From the NCBI GenBank assembly GCA_003024985.2, contig PXIH01S0006546.1: a DNA stretch of 17,130 bases. One strand, 5' to 3'. Shown here piece after piece: positions 1 through 8,026 of this stretch (position 1 is its first letter; each line of letters starts with the position of its first letter). The notes beneath the pieces are model-generated. The model was not told where the DNA came from. It saw only the letters and a program-made list of their open reading frames with translations, and searched no databases. Origin of the DNA: Euperipatoides rowelli (Eukaryota; Onychophora; Udeonychophora; Euonychophora; Peripatopsidae). The translations under genes were made by a program, and so were the position numbers.

Positions 1-393
1 CGTTAGTGGATAGGAAATGAACTTTTTCAATGTCGGATAACCTCCGACATAGGATTGGTAAGGGTTAATATTATCTTCATTATATATTTTTGTTATATGG
101 GAATCCTTGCCCTGGAGAACATCCCTCATTCTTATAATACAATCTTCTACAAAAATTTTGTAGGAATCGTTCAAAAATCTAAAAAAATTACAATTTTTGA
201 AAATATGACTATCACTGTTGTCTATTTGATCACATATTATACATTTATAGTCTTTTGTCAAATTAAATTTTAGAGCCTTTTTTGTTGTTACAAACATTTT
301 TTCTTTCTTTCTCCAGAGAGCATCCCTCCACACTCTTGGAATAATTTTATTATCAGAAAAATGTACATTCCCAATAGGGATTTCCTTGGTATG
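1..393 (-). pseudogene. ORF2 C-terminal domain with CCHC zinc knuckle (left copy)
   Basis: This is an open frame on the minus strand, bounded upstream by a stop at 394-396 and still open at base 1. It carries IPRVWRDALWRKK and then a C-x2-C-x8-H-x4-C knuckle encoded at 190-243 (CIIC, then H, then C). Knuckles of this kind sit near the C-terminus of L1/Tx1-group ORF2 proteins and are thought to bind nucleic acid. All four metal ligands are present, unlike in the right-hand copy. The frame differs from that of the preceding segment (494-751), so it is not joined to it without a frameshift between roughly 396 and 494. Confidence 0.75.
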
Positions 394-493
394 TTATATA
401 CTTCCTTATCTCTTCCTTATTATATGGAAATAAATATAACTTGTTATCATTAATTTGGTCATAAACAAAACATTTCTTATTTATCTGTTCATG

Positions 494-751
494 TCATTCC
501 TCCAATGTGGCATAAGGTACCTTGGCTTCTTTGTCCCAAGTTTCCTGTATCAGCTTTAATATTCTTTGTTTATGAAAATATTGCTTTTCAGTCTTAGTCC
601 TTTGTCCCAAATATTGATAAATAGTGTCACAGTTCATAAACATCCTATTTGCCGGTTGGTATATTTTATTCAGGTACAGAAATTTGTTATATTTTATTTT
701 TTGGTTTAAAAATTGGTCCAGTGACAAGGAATCCATCTTCAAATCCAGCAC
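494..751 (-). pseudogene. ORF2 linker segment between RT and knuckle (left copy)
   Basis: The segment carries FLNQKIKYNKFLY, which aligns with FLSQKVKYNKILY in the right-hand element, so it is the linker between RT thumb and C-terminal knuckle. No catalytic motif is expected here. It ends at a stop codon at 494-496. It is out of frame with the thumb segment upstream. The likely slip is the run of ten T (792-801 on the plus strand), beyond which KDWKDIGKLW in this frame continues the homology to the right-hand copy (AWRKIGGLL). It is a remnant, not an independent gene. Confidence 0.7.
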
Positions 752-1275
752 TTTCCATAGTTTACCAATATCTTTCCAGTCTTTTGGTAGATTTTTTTTT
801 TGTATACTGTGGAATGCAGCATCAATATCTCACTTCCCTTTCTTAAACCGATGGCATTTCTCCATATGGCTTTATCAATCTTCTTCAGTAGGTTGTCACC
901 CTTCCCAACTAAGTTCATCACTCTTTCTAGTCTCTAACTTTGGACAATTGTCCCAATGTCAGGCAATCCTATTCCTCCATCTAATAAATTCCACGTTAAT
1001 CTCTCTCTTGGAAGGTAATGTATTCTACTTCCCATCCAAAAGGTATCAATCATTATTAAATTAATCTGTCTTATCCGATCATTATTCATGTTGTAAACTC
1101 TTACATAAAAGTAAACATGTGGGACAATGTAAGCATTAATGATTTCAACTCTATCGAGAAAGGACTTCCATTTTAGCTTTTTCTTAAGTATCTCTTTCTC
1201 TGTTTGCAGTGTTTCTAGTAATTTTAAATAGGATAATTGCTTTACTTTTCTTCTAAAGGTCAGCCCTAGAATCTT
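739..1275 (-). pseudogene. RT thumb region (left copy), with in-frame stop
   Basis: Translated on the minus strand from about 1275, this frame reads NLKILGL, then DRVEIINAYIVPHVYFYVR, then DTFWMGS and DGGIGLPD. The right-hand element has the parallel series NIKVLGI, DRVAMINAFMVPHVQ, DAFWLDR, GGGLSFPS. This is the region after the catalytic palm in L1/Tx1-group reverse transcriptases. A TAG at 934-936 interrupts it, after which the same frame continues (RLERVMNLVG through AIWRNAIGLRKG). A frame change near 1266-1275 separates it from the palm segment. Confidence 0.75.
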
Positions 1276-1721
1276 AAGATTATCTTTTTCTGTATTTGGC
1301 CCGTATTTGCATCTGGATCACCATTTATCATACATAATGTCTTTTTCGGGTTGACTAATAGACCCAAATGATCCAGTTCTGGACCAAAAATGTCCATTAT
1401 TCTTTTAAATTTACCTTTACTTTTCAATAAACAGACCACATCGTCTGCATATGCTAGAATGCCAATTTTTTGTTTTTTATAGACATATTCATCACCTTTG
1501 ATCAGATATTTTAATTTGCATAGTTTATCATCTATTACTATAATGAACACTATCGCTGACAAAGGATCACCTTGTCGGATACCTTTGCTTAATGAAATCT
1601 CCGATGTCATTATATTATTGATTTTAATTCGAGTCTTTTCTGAACCCATTAGAGTATAAATCAATTTTGACAACTCCTCAGGAATGTTCATTTCTCTAAG
1701 TACTTTGTATAAGTATACATC
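1266..1721 (-). pseudogene. Reverse transcriptase palm, 5'-truncated (left copy)
   Basis: About 150 residues of reverse transcriptase. GIRQGDPLS (motif B, about residues 48-56), AYADDVV (motif C, with the two catalytic aspartates, about 92-95) and GLLVNPKKT (motif D) are all visible. Motif A with the first catalytic aspartate is missing: the sequence begins with YLYKVLREMNIPEEL, which normally lies just after motif A. Upstream of that is 18S rRNA sequence, so the truncation point is the rDNA junction. An apparent start at the 5' end (TTG) is only the edge of the open frame. The family would copy its RNA at a nicked chromosomal target; this fragment cannot. Confidence 0.85.
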
Positions 1722-1732
1722 CAAGGATGGCA
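1717..1732 (+). repeat. 18S target-site overlap, left copy
   Basis: These 16 bases of 18S sequence abut the 5' edge of the left retrotransposon and recur, with two mismatches, at 9881-9896, where the other 18S fragment ends. This is the arrangement expected of a target-site duplication at one position in 18S. The first few bases could also be chance identity with the element. Confidence 0.6.
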
Positions 1733-2497
1733 GCAGGCACGTAAATTACCCAATCCCTGAACAGGGAGGTAGTGACGAAAAATAACAATTACAGGACTCT
1801 TAACAAGGCCTCGTAATCAGAATGAGTCCACTCTAAATCCTTTTAACGAGGATCTATTGGAGGGCAAGTCTGGTGCCAGCAGCCATGGTAATTCCAGCTC
1901 CGTTAGCGTATATTAAAGTTGCTGCAGTTAAAATGCTTGTAGTTGGATTTGGGTTTTTGGGCCGGCGGCCGCCACCTTCTAGCGGCGCATCTCCCGCCGT
2001 GCCCCCAGAACTGCATGGTCGCAGAGGCCCCCATGGTGCTCTTCAGTGAGTATCCGCCGGTTCGGGTCGCTGAACATTTACTTTGAAAAAATTAGAGTGC
2101 TCCAGGCAGGCCGGTAAAGCGTTTGTTTAAAAAAGACCCGCACCTGAATAGTCACCCATGGAATAATGAAAGAGGACCGGTGGTCCTATTTTGTTGGTTT
2201 TCTGGATTTTCTGCTGTCATGATTAAGAGGGATGGCCGGGGCATTCGTACCGCGACGTGAGAGGTGAAATTCTAGGACCGCCGCAAGATGAACCGTTGCG
2301 AAAGCATTTGCCAAGAATGTTTTCCTTAAGCAAGAACAAAAGTCAGAGGTTCGAAGGTGATCAGATACCGCCCTAGTTCTGACCGTAAATGATGCCACCT
2401 GATGATCTGCCAGGGTTACTACCATGATTCGGCGGGCAGCCCCCAGGAAACCCAAGCTTTCGGGTTCCGGGGGAAGTATGGTTGCAAAGCTGAAACN

Positions 2498-2537
<40 letters not shown>

Positions 2538-3415
2538 GCGGCTTAATTTGACAACACGGGGAACCTCACACGGCCCGAACACCATGAGGATTGACAGATT
2601 GAGAGCTCTTTCTCGATTNGGTGGGTGGTGGTGCATGGCCGTTCTTAGTTGGTGAAGCGATTTGTCTGGTTAATTCCGATAACGAATGAGACTCTAGCCG
2701 ATTAAGTAGCCCAAAGCGGTTTTTGATCTTTGCCGTCCATCCTTTGTTTTTTCCCTTTTTNCCGTCCTCGGCCGACCGGTTTGGTGGGTACGAGGGAAGG
2801 TGGGGGCGGAGGAATCATCTGCATGCTGTCCGTGGTCTGTGGGGAAACCTTTTCATCACTTTACCTTCTCGCCATCTTTGCCGTTTCCCAAGCGGTCGAG
2901 ACGGAAGGGGAGCTTAGGCGGAAGCATAACCGAAGGCCGCCGGCTATTACATGAAGCTTCTTAGAGGGACAAGCGGTGTTCAGCTGCCCGAGATTGAGCG
3001 ATAACAGGTCTGTGATGCCCTTAGATGTCCAGGGTCACACACGCGCTACACTGAAAGGCTCAGTGTGCTTGTTTCTCCCGAGCTAACAGGCTCGGGGAAC
3101 CCATTGATACCCTTTAATGCTAGGGACAGGGACTTGCAATTGTGTCCCTCCAACAAGGAATTCCCAGTAAGTGTGAGTCATCAGCTCGTGTTGATTATGT
3201 CCCTGCCCTTTGTACACACCACCCATCTCTACTACCAATTGAATGATTTAGTGAGGTCTTCGGACCGGTGGCTGTTCCGAGCCATCGCTACCTTCTGGGG
3301 TCGGCAGTTTTTTCTTTTGGGGTCGGCCGGCCGGGAAGATGCCTGAACTTGAACGTTTAGATGAAGTAAAAGTCATAACAAGGTTTCCGTAGGTGAACCT
3401 GGGGAAGGATCATTA
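1717..3415 (+). rRNA. 18S: 18S rRNA, 3' part, decayed (pseudogene)
   Basis: Recognised from conserved blocks in order: CAGCAGGC then ATTACCC near 1733, GGGCAAGTCTGGTGCCAGCAG (about 1862-1882), TTTACTTTGAAAAAATTAGAG, TTTTGTTGGTTTTC, GGAATTGACGGAAGGGCACC, GTACACACC, and the 3' end GGTGAACCT...GGATCATTA. Invariant sites are altered. The 530-loop CCGCGG is CCATGG at 1883-1888. The decoding-region CCGCCCGTCGC is CCACCCATCTC (3219-3229). AAGTCGTAACAAGG has CATAAC (about 3369-3383). Two bases are lost from GACTCAACACGGG at about 2552. Single T insertions occur near 1787 and 1842. Many changes are CpG to TpG or CpA. The V7 region (about 2715-2950) is long and GC-rich. The 5' quarter is missing, replaced by a retrotransposon. 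It is probably non-functional. Confidence 0.9.
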
Positions 3416-4243
3416 CCGAGGAAAAAAAGGAAAAAGAGAGGCTGGTCGCCACCAATATCTGGCTTGGCACGGCGGAGTAATGACGGCTCCTTTTTTTCTT
3501 TTTTTTTGAACGAATAGAACCACAAGGCTGGTCGCAAGGGACCAAAAGTTGGTCAAAAAAAAGAGAGGCGGTCGACCGGGACGATCAAATAGCCCGGGAC
3601 AACTTGTTTTAACTTGACACCTCAGAAGGAGCACATGGGACAGTGAGACAGAGAGCGAGTGTGTGTGGAAGGGTTGAAAGGTAAAAAGGCGGTCGACCAG
3701 GATGCTCAAATATCCCAGGCCGACTTGTGTTTGTGTAATTTGGATGCCTCAGGAGGAGAGCGCGTGAGCCGACCCGTCACTGACCGGGATGATCAGATAG
3801 CCTGGTTCGGTATATATTTTTTTAACAGGAATGGTATCATGCATGACTGAGTCAGGGAAGAGGAACAGGGTGTGTGCTGGTCGGTGTTGGTGTCGCCATG
3901 GACCGGGTGTTAAACAAAAAAAAGGAGAATGCACACCCAGGAGAGTCTACCAGGTAGCTAGGCTGGTATGGCCGCCACCTACCACCGAAGCATTCAGTAA
4001 CTGGCAACAGTGGACCAGGAAGAACCTGTGTGGTGGCGGGTGAGCTTTAAAGAGCCCATCGAGCCGTGTGCCGCCTGGGTTTATTTCGATGTATTTGCGG
4101 TGGAAAGAAAGGGTGGAGGTGGTCAACCGGGACAATCAAATAGCCCGGGCCGCCTTAGTGTAAATTTGACGCCTCGGAGGAGAGAGAAAGAGTGTGTTGG
4201 TTGGAGAGAGGTAGTGAGAGTGAACAAGTCATAACACACAGAC
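3416..4243 (+). other. Internal transcribed spacer 1 (ITS1)
   Basis: This is the non-coding interval between the 18S 3' end and the 5.8S start, about 830 bp. It opens with A-rich runs and then holds a diverged repeat (see separate entry). In a working unit it is cut out of the pre-rRNA. The short open frames on both strands have no recognisable protein content. Confidence 0.85.
3567..4152 (+). repeat. ITS1 interspersed repeat, four copies of a CCGGG/CCCGG hairpin motif
   Basis: A motif of the form GGTCGACCGGGACGATCAAA followed by TAGCCCGGG occurs at about 3567-3599, 3688-3721, 3775-3810 and 4117-4152, with increasing divergence. Inner CCGGG and CCCGG can pair as a small stem. Three of the copies are followed by a related tail (CTTGT or CCTTAGT, then a T/G-rich stretch, then GCCTC-GGAGGAG), giving a unit of about 110 bp. 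Copies differ in loop and arm bases but mostly keep the pairing. Confidence 0.75.
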
Positions 4244-4400
4244 ATGACTTTGAGCGGTGGATCACTCAGCTCGCCAATCGATGAAGAACGCAGCCAACTG
4301 AGATAATTTATGTGAATTGCAGGCACCTCGATCATCGACCTTTTGAACACACATTGCAGCCTCGGGTCTTTTCCCCGAGGCCTTGCCTGTCTGAGTGTCG
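4244..4400 (+). rRNA. 5.8S: 5.8S rRNA, decayed
   Basis: The length of 157 nt fits 5.8S. Recognisable blocks are AGCGGTGGATCACTC (about 4253-4267), GATGAAGAACGCAGC (4280-4294), ATGTGAATTGCAGG, GATCATCGAC and GCCTGTCTGAG at the 3' end. Several near-universal positions are changed in the CpG-deamination direction: TTCGAACGCACATTGCGG appears as TTTGAACACACATTGCAG (4343-4359), and the terminal GAGCGTCG is GAGTGTCG. The late hairpin (CCTCGGG...CCCGAGG, 4360-4380) still pairs, with a C-to-T change matched by G-to-A, so some differences are ordinary lineage divergence. It would pair with 28S rRNA in the large subunit, but no 28S follows here. Probably a pseudogene. Confidence 0.85.
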
Positions 4401-4680
4401 AAGTAACACAAATTCTTGAAGAAATATGTCGAGATCACGTCCGGCCCTACCGGTACACATCATTGTCACCACCGTGTTGGTGATTGGTGGCCGACGAGCA
4501 GTCCAGGGTCGACATGCCTTGAGGACTCGAGCCAAAAAACCTGGTGATCGTAGGAAGTTTACACCTCCCGATAACCAATCTGCCATTGAATTGTAAAAAT
4601 AAAAAAGGCCGTAACCTTCAGTTGTTACAGATATAGATGGCAAGGAAAGGCATCGAGGGAAGGTAGGTGCAAGTCACAGT
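4401..4680 (+). other. ITS2-like spacer (start only clear)
   Basis: This follows the 5.8S 3' end directly and so occupies the ITS2 position. It contains short stems such as CACCACC...GGTGGCC near 4470-4495. The right boundary is uncertain: the expected 28S 5' end (the GACCTCAGATCAG type of sequence and the following ATTTAAGCATAT block) is not found anywhere downstream in the window. Confidence 0.55.
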
Positions 4681-5090
4681 ACAGAGAAAGGGTTTTTTTC
4701 CATTTTGTGGTCTTCCCGAGTGCCTTTTGCCTCATGGGGTGGCATACCGAGGTGATGTACATGGAGGTGGTGCATGTATGTCGACCATGTGGAAGGTGAA
4801 GCCTTACGGTGGCAGGTCCCTTCCGCCGCCATCACCATGATTAGACCTTGTTGAATGTTTCCTACATGGTGTACTCTAGCCCACGGTACCTGAGAGACAT
4901 GAGGAAACAGCCCGAAGATGTACACTTGATCGGGTCAGTAAAAAGACACAGAAAGCCCTAACCCAAACCAAAAGGTCAAACACAGGTGACATGTAGGCAG
5001 GGAAGAAGGTGGACGATCCTCGGTCACCCAAAAAAACTGATGAAAAAATGGATGGAAAACCAAAAAAAAATCCATATTGCCCGACCTTGG
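4681..5090 (+). other. Unassigned spacer DNA where 28S would be expected
   Basis: About 400 bp with no rRNA block, no repeat and no convincing coding sequence. It joins ITS2-like sequence to the 99-bp tandem array. A deletion joint between ITS2 and the intergenic spacer probably lies somewhere in or near this interval. I cannot place it to the base. Confidence 0.5.
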
Positions 5091-5860
5091 ATCGGGGCAG
5101 CTTTTCCCATATGGAAAGATGGCGGTAAACTGGACAAGGGCGCAGGGCATGGTACGGTGTTGGGTCCATGGTCTTTGGGTGAAGGGAAGGCTGAGGCAGC
5201 TTTTCCCACATGGGAAGACAACGGTAAACTGGACATGGCCATGGGGCACGGTACGGTGTTGGGTCCAGGGTCTTTGGGTGAGGGGAAGGCCGGGGCAGCT
5301 TTTCCCACATGGGAAGATGGCAGTAGACTGGACAGGGCCGCGGGGCATGGTACGGTGTTGGGTCCACAGTCTTTAGGTGAGAGGAAGGAAAAGCCGGGAA
5401 GCTTTTTCTACATGGGAAGACGACAGTAGACTGGACAGGGCCACAGGACACGTTACAGTGTTGGGTCCATGGTCTTTGGGTGAGGGGAAGGCCAGGCAGC
5501 TTTTTCCCACATGGGAAGATGGCTTTAGACTGGACAAGGGCATGGGGCATGGTACAGTGTTGGGTCCATGGTTTTTGGGTGAGGGGAAGGCCGGGGCAGA
5601 TTTTTTCACATGGGAAGATGGTGGTAGACTGGACAAGGCCACAGGGCACGGTACAGTGTTGGGTCCACGTCTTTGGGTGAGGGGAAGGCCAGGGCAGCTT
5701 TTTCCACATGGGAAGATGGCGGTAGACTGGACAGGGCTGTGGGGCACGGTATGGTGTTGGGTCCATGGTCTTTGGGTGAGGGGAAGGCCAGGCAGCTTTT
5801 TTCACATCGGAAGATGGTGGTAGACTGGACAAGGCCACGGTCTTTGGGTGAGGGGAAATT
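5091..5860 (+). repeat. Intergenic-spacer tandem array, eight copies of a ~99-bp unit
   Basis: The marker CAGCTTTTCCCACATGGGAA (and variants) recurs at about 5098, 5197, 5296, 5399, 5497, 5597, 5695 and 5793, giving steps of 99, 99, 103, 98, 100, 98 and 98 bp. The last unit is cut short at about 5859. Each unit also carries GGTACGGTGTTGGGTCCATG and CTTTGGGTGAGGGGAAGG. CCCACATGGGAA is close to a short palindrome. A weak, diverged ninth copy may lie at 5908-5950. Because 99 is a multiple of three, long open frames appear on both strands; they are not genes. Such arrays are typical of rDNA intergenic spacers. Confidence 0.9.
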
Positions 5861-6300
5861 CACAGTAGTTTCCTCCTGGTCAGAGGATGATGAGAGATGG
5901 TAGACTGAAGACCGTGGTGCCGGTCGGTTTTGGATCCACCATCTTAGGTGAGAAAATGCCGGTTAGATCGATGGTGATGACGCTTCCATTGGAGGTGGTG
6001 TGATGGACGACCTTCCGGTGCACCAAGTATGGTAGATGCCACGTTCGGGCATGGGGACACTCTACCCTAATGCGTACTGATCGTATCCATCACGATAGTC
6101 TGGCAGGGGTGGTAAACTGCTCGGAGGTAGGTGCGGTGGCCACCGAGCATGATCATAAGCGTTAGGGTCACGCACTACCGCTACGGTAGGGCGGTGATAC
6201 GGTGAGTGTTTTGGGTGCTGCCATGAGTGTTTTGGTGTGTTTGGCGGCCACCATTGTGATCGGTGACCAATGAGATGTCAGTGGCCGAACGACGACCTCG
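5861..6300 (+). other. Intergenic spacer, no gene
   Basis: GC-rich, rich in GGTG/CACC words, with a diverged trace of the 99-bp unit near 5908-5950 and TACGGTGAGTGTT near 6198, a word that returns at about 6709. I see no rRNA block, tRNA or protein-coding signal. Confidence 0.5.
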
Positions 6301-6770
6301 AAGAAACGTCCCGGTCACAATAAAGTAGTATGTTGTAGCGCAAGGTCACACCTTACCCATGGTTCTTTCACAGTATTATGGTGTACGGAGAGTGGTGGGA
6401 GGTCGCCGTCAGAGGTACGGTGGACGGCCGTCATCACATCTGATGGTGCACGAGGCATCGGCGGCCGAAAGACAACAGAGGTGGAGTTCGGCCTCGGGAA
6501 CACTATCACATCAGTACAAAGCACAAGTCAGGTCGACCTCCTGTCTCAAGATGGGTAGAGGGCTAGTATTGACTAAAATTGATTTTTAAAGTTGGATACA
6601 GTGATGCTGTTACAGTGTATCTAAGAGAAACGTCTCCGTCACAATAAAGTACAATGTAGTTGGAGAAGGTGATGACATTCCCATACTTCTTTCACAATAG
6701 TATGCTGTACGGTGAGTGTTTAGAGGCTACGGGAAAAGGTACGGATGATGACCGTCATCGGTTGTAGGAA
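6301..6770 (+). repeat. Duplicated intergenic-spacer block, copies ~325 bp apart
   Basis: A block starting AAGAAACGTCCCGGTCACAA (6301) recurs in diverged form at about 6624 (AGAGAAACGTCTCCGTCACA). Both then run through AATAAAGTA, a TTCTTTCACA word, GTACGG, and finally GACCGTCATC or GGCCGTCATC. The second copy leads directly into the first candidate promoter. Block duplication upstream of Pol I promoters is common in arthropod spacers. Confidence 0.65.
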
Positions 6771-6781
6771 AAGGTAACGCT

Positions 6782-6861
6782 TTTTTCAGATTTCGAGATG
6801 AGTACGACTGAGTAGGACTTGGGTTCACTTGCAAATGCAACAGTATATATAGGACAGGTAG
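6782..6861 (+). promoter_or_regulatory. Candidate RNA polymerase I spacer promoter (copy 1)
   Basis: AAATGCAACAGTATATATAG followed by GACAGGTAGT (6833-6862) is nearly identical to a second copy 170 bp downstream, and similarity reaches back to a TTTTTTCAGA word at 6782. TATATA followed by AGG at the start site is the recurring form of arthropod Pol I core promoters as I remember them. The upstream copy would be a spacer promoter. The assignment rests on motif, duplication and position about 2.5 kb before 18S. Confidence 0.6.
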
Positions 6862-6967
6862 TCTCTCTGAACAAGCTTGGTAAAAAGCATTTTAACGCAA
6901 TTCCAAGAGTATCGGCCATATGACGCTCATTTTACCGACTACCTTTCTGTGATGACCCTGGGTGAAC

Positions 6968-7033
6968 TTTTTTTTTCCAGAGTTGGACTGGTGTAGGAAC
7001 TCAAATGCAACAGTATATATAGGAGAGGTAGTT
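6968..7033 (+). promoter_or_regulatory. Candidate RNA polymerase I gene promoter (copy 2)
   Basis: The same core as the upstream copy: CAAATGCAACAGTATATATA then GGAGAGGTAGT (7002-7032), with one base different in the final stretch, preceded by TTTTTCCAGA and GTAGGAACT matching the first copy. Being the nearest copy to 18S, it is the likely gene promoter, with initiation near 7021. That gives a 5' external transcribed spacer of about 2.3 kb before the 18S start at 9362. Confidence 0.6.
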
Positions 7034-7387
7034 GTCAGAAACGACAACAGAAGGAAAAATTAAAAGCACGTTAAGACTATAAATGACGGTGTTTGGTGCC
7101 CGCATTGCGGCCTCTCCTGTACTTACGGTACTTCACCCGGTATTTTACGTACGCGCATGCGGGCAGTAGGGGAGTGTATAGAATGTCGGTAATCAAGCGG
7201 CTTTGGGTCCGTCATGCCTCTTTAAGCCCTATATCTCAAAAAAGCGGAAAAAAGACCAGGTAGCCGGCCGGAGGAAGGTCGTGGGCCGATGGTAGCCCGC
7301 TCCATAGCTGAAGGTCCATGTGTGAAGGCAGGAAAAATTTTCACCTTGAAACTGAGATCGTGCCACCATCAGCGCACGGTCGAAGGT
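7034..7387 (+). other. Start of 5' external transcribed spacer
   Basis: Unique sequence directly after the second candidate promoter, with a small palindromic stretch near 7150-7160 (TACGTACGCGCATGCG). No coding or RNA gene signal is seen beyond the expected leader. Confidence 0.5.
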
Positions 7388-7965
7388 GAGCAAGTGTCGG
7401 AAGTGATGGGTACGTGATATCATTCGCTTTAAGCATCAGGCAGTCCACCGACCGTCAAGTCCAACCAGTCCCGGGTGCCTAGCGGCCCTTTGCCCTGCCA
7501 TCGGCCAGGTAAGTGCAGGAGAGCGATGATGGGATTTTACCCATTGCCATGGGCAAAGGACGATGGTTGGGTGTTGACCGTCCAAGCCCAACCAGTCCAG
7601 GGCATTCAGTGCCTCCTTACCCATTTTCACTGCTAAACCAAAGACCGTGCCGGTGATAGGGGCATGGTCGATGGAGAGCAAGTGTCAGAAGGGATGGCTA
7701 TGTGATATCATTCGCTTTGGGCATCAGGCGGTCCCCCGACCATCAAGTCCAACCAGTCCTGAGCACCTAGCGCCCTTTGCCCGCCGTCGGCCAGGTAAGT
7801 GCAGGAGAGCGACGATGGGAGTTTACCCATTGCCTTGGGCAAAGGATGATGGTCGGGTGTTGACCGTCCGAGCCCAAATAGTCCAGGGCGTTCAGCGCCC
7901 CCTTGTCTGTTTTTACCGCATAATCTTTACAAGACCGTCGTCGGTGTGTGACGCATGGTCGATGG
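7388..7965 (+). repeat. External transcribed spacer repeat, two copies of ~288 bp
   Basis: GAGCAAGTGTC at 7388 and 7676 marks two copies 288 bp apart. Both contain GTGATATCATTCGCTTT, AAGTCCAACCAGTCC, GGCCAGGTAAGTGCAGGAGAG, TTTACCCATTGCC and CATGGTCGATGG or its equivalent. A trace of a third start (GGTGTCGGAAGTGAC) appears near 7995. Differences are scattered single bases and small indels. Open frames across the units are not conserved as protein. Confidence 0.85.
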
Positions 7966-8026
7966 CACCAAGACCATCACCAAAGTGTGGCGCTCGGTGT
8001 CGGAAGTGACAGACAGAAAGCAAAGA

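Larger units (their letters stand above)
1..1720 (-). mobile_element. 5'-truncated L1/Tx1-group non-LTR retrotransposon (left copy)
   Basis: Read on the minus strand, this stretch encodes in order the second half of a reverse transcriptase palm (GIRQGDPLS, YADD), the thumb region ending in GGIGLPD, a linker, and a C-terminal CCHC knuckle. That order is typical of ORF2 of L1/Tx1-group elements. The endonuclease and RT motifs 1 to A are absent, because homology stops where 18S sequence begins at 1717-1721. The 3' end lies outside the window. Two frame changes and in-frame stops show it is dead. It is clearly related to, but not the same family as, the minus-strand element at 11023-13880: the stretch before the knuckle matches at 10 of 13 residues (IPRVWRDALWRKK against IPRTWRDAQWRRK). 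It lies antisense to the rRNA. Confidence 0.85.

Noticed and set aside
55-273. Small hydrophobic plus-strand frame at the left edge
   Set aside because: It lies opposite the zinc-knuckle coding frame. Its hydrophobicity comes from the complementary A-rich codons.
1-1720. R1 or R2 rDNA element
   Set aside because: Orientation is antisense, the host gene is 18S, and the RT wording plus C-x2-C-x8-H-x4-C knuckle fit the L1/Tx1 group, not an R2-type single ORF with a C-terminal restriction-like endonuclease.
2186-3850. Open frames within 18S and ITS1
   Set aside because: They overlap recognisable rRNA and spacer, with no protein family resemblance.
4876-5838. 320-residue open frame, minus strand, with repeated PS-HxK and GPNTVPCP-like words
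   Set aside because: It is the 99-bp tandem array read as protein. Frames are open on both strands, the array lies in rDNA spacer, and no domain is recognisable.
5091-5860. CRISPR-like regular array
   Set aside because: The whole 99-bp unit is repeated without unique spacers, and the setting is eukaryotic rDNA.
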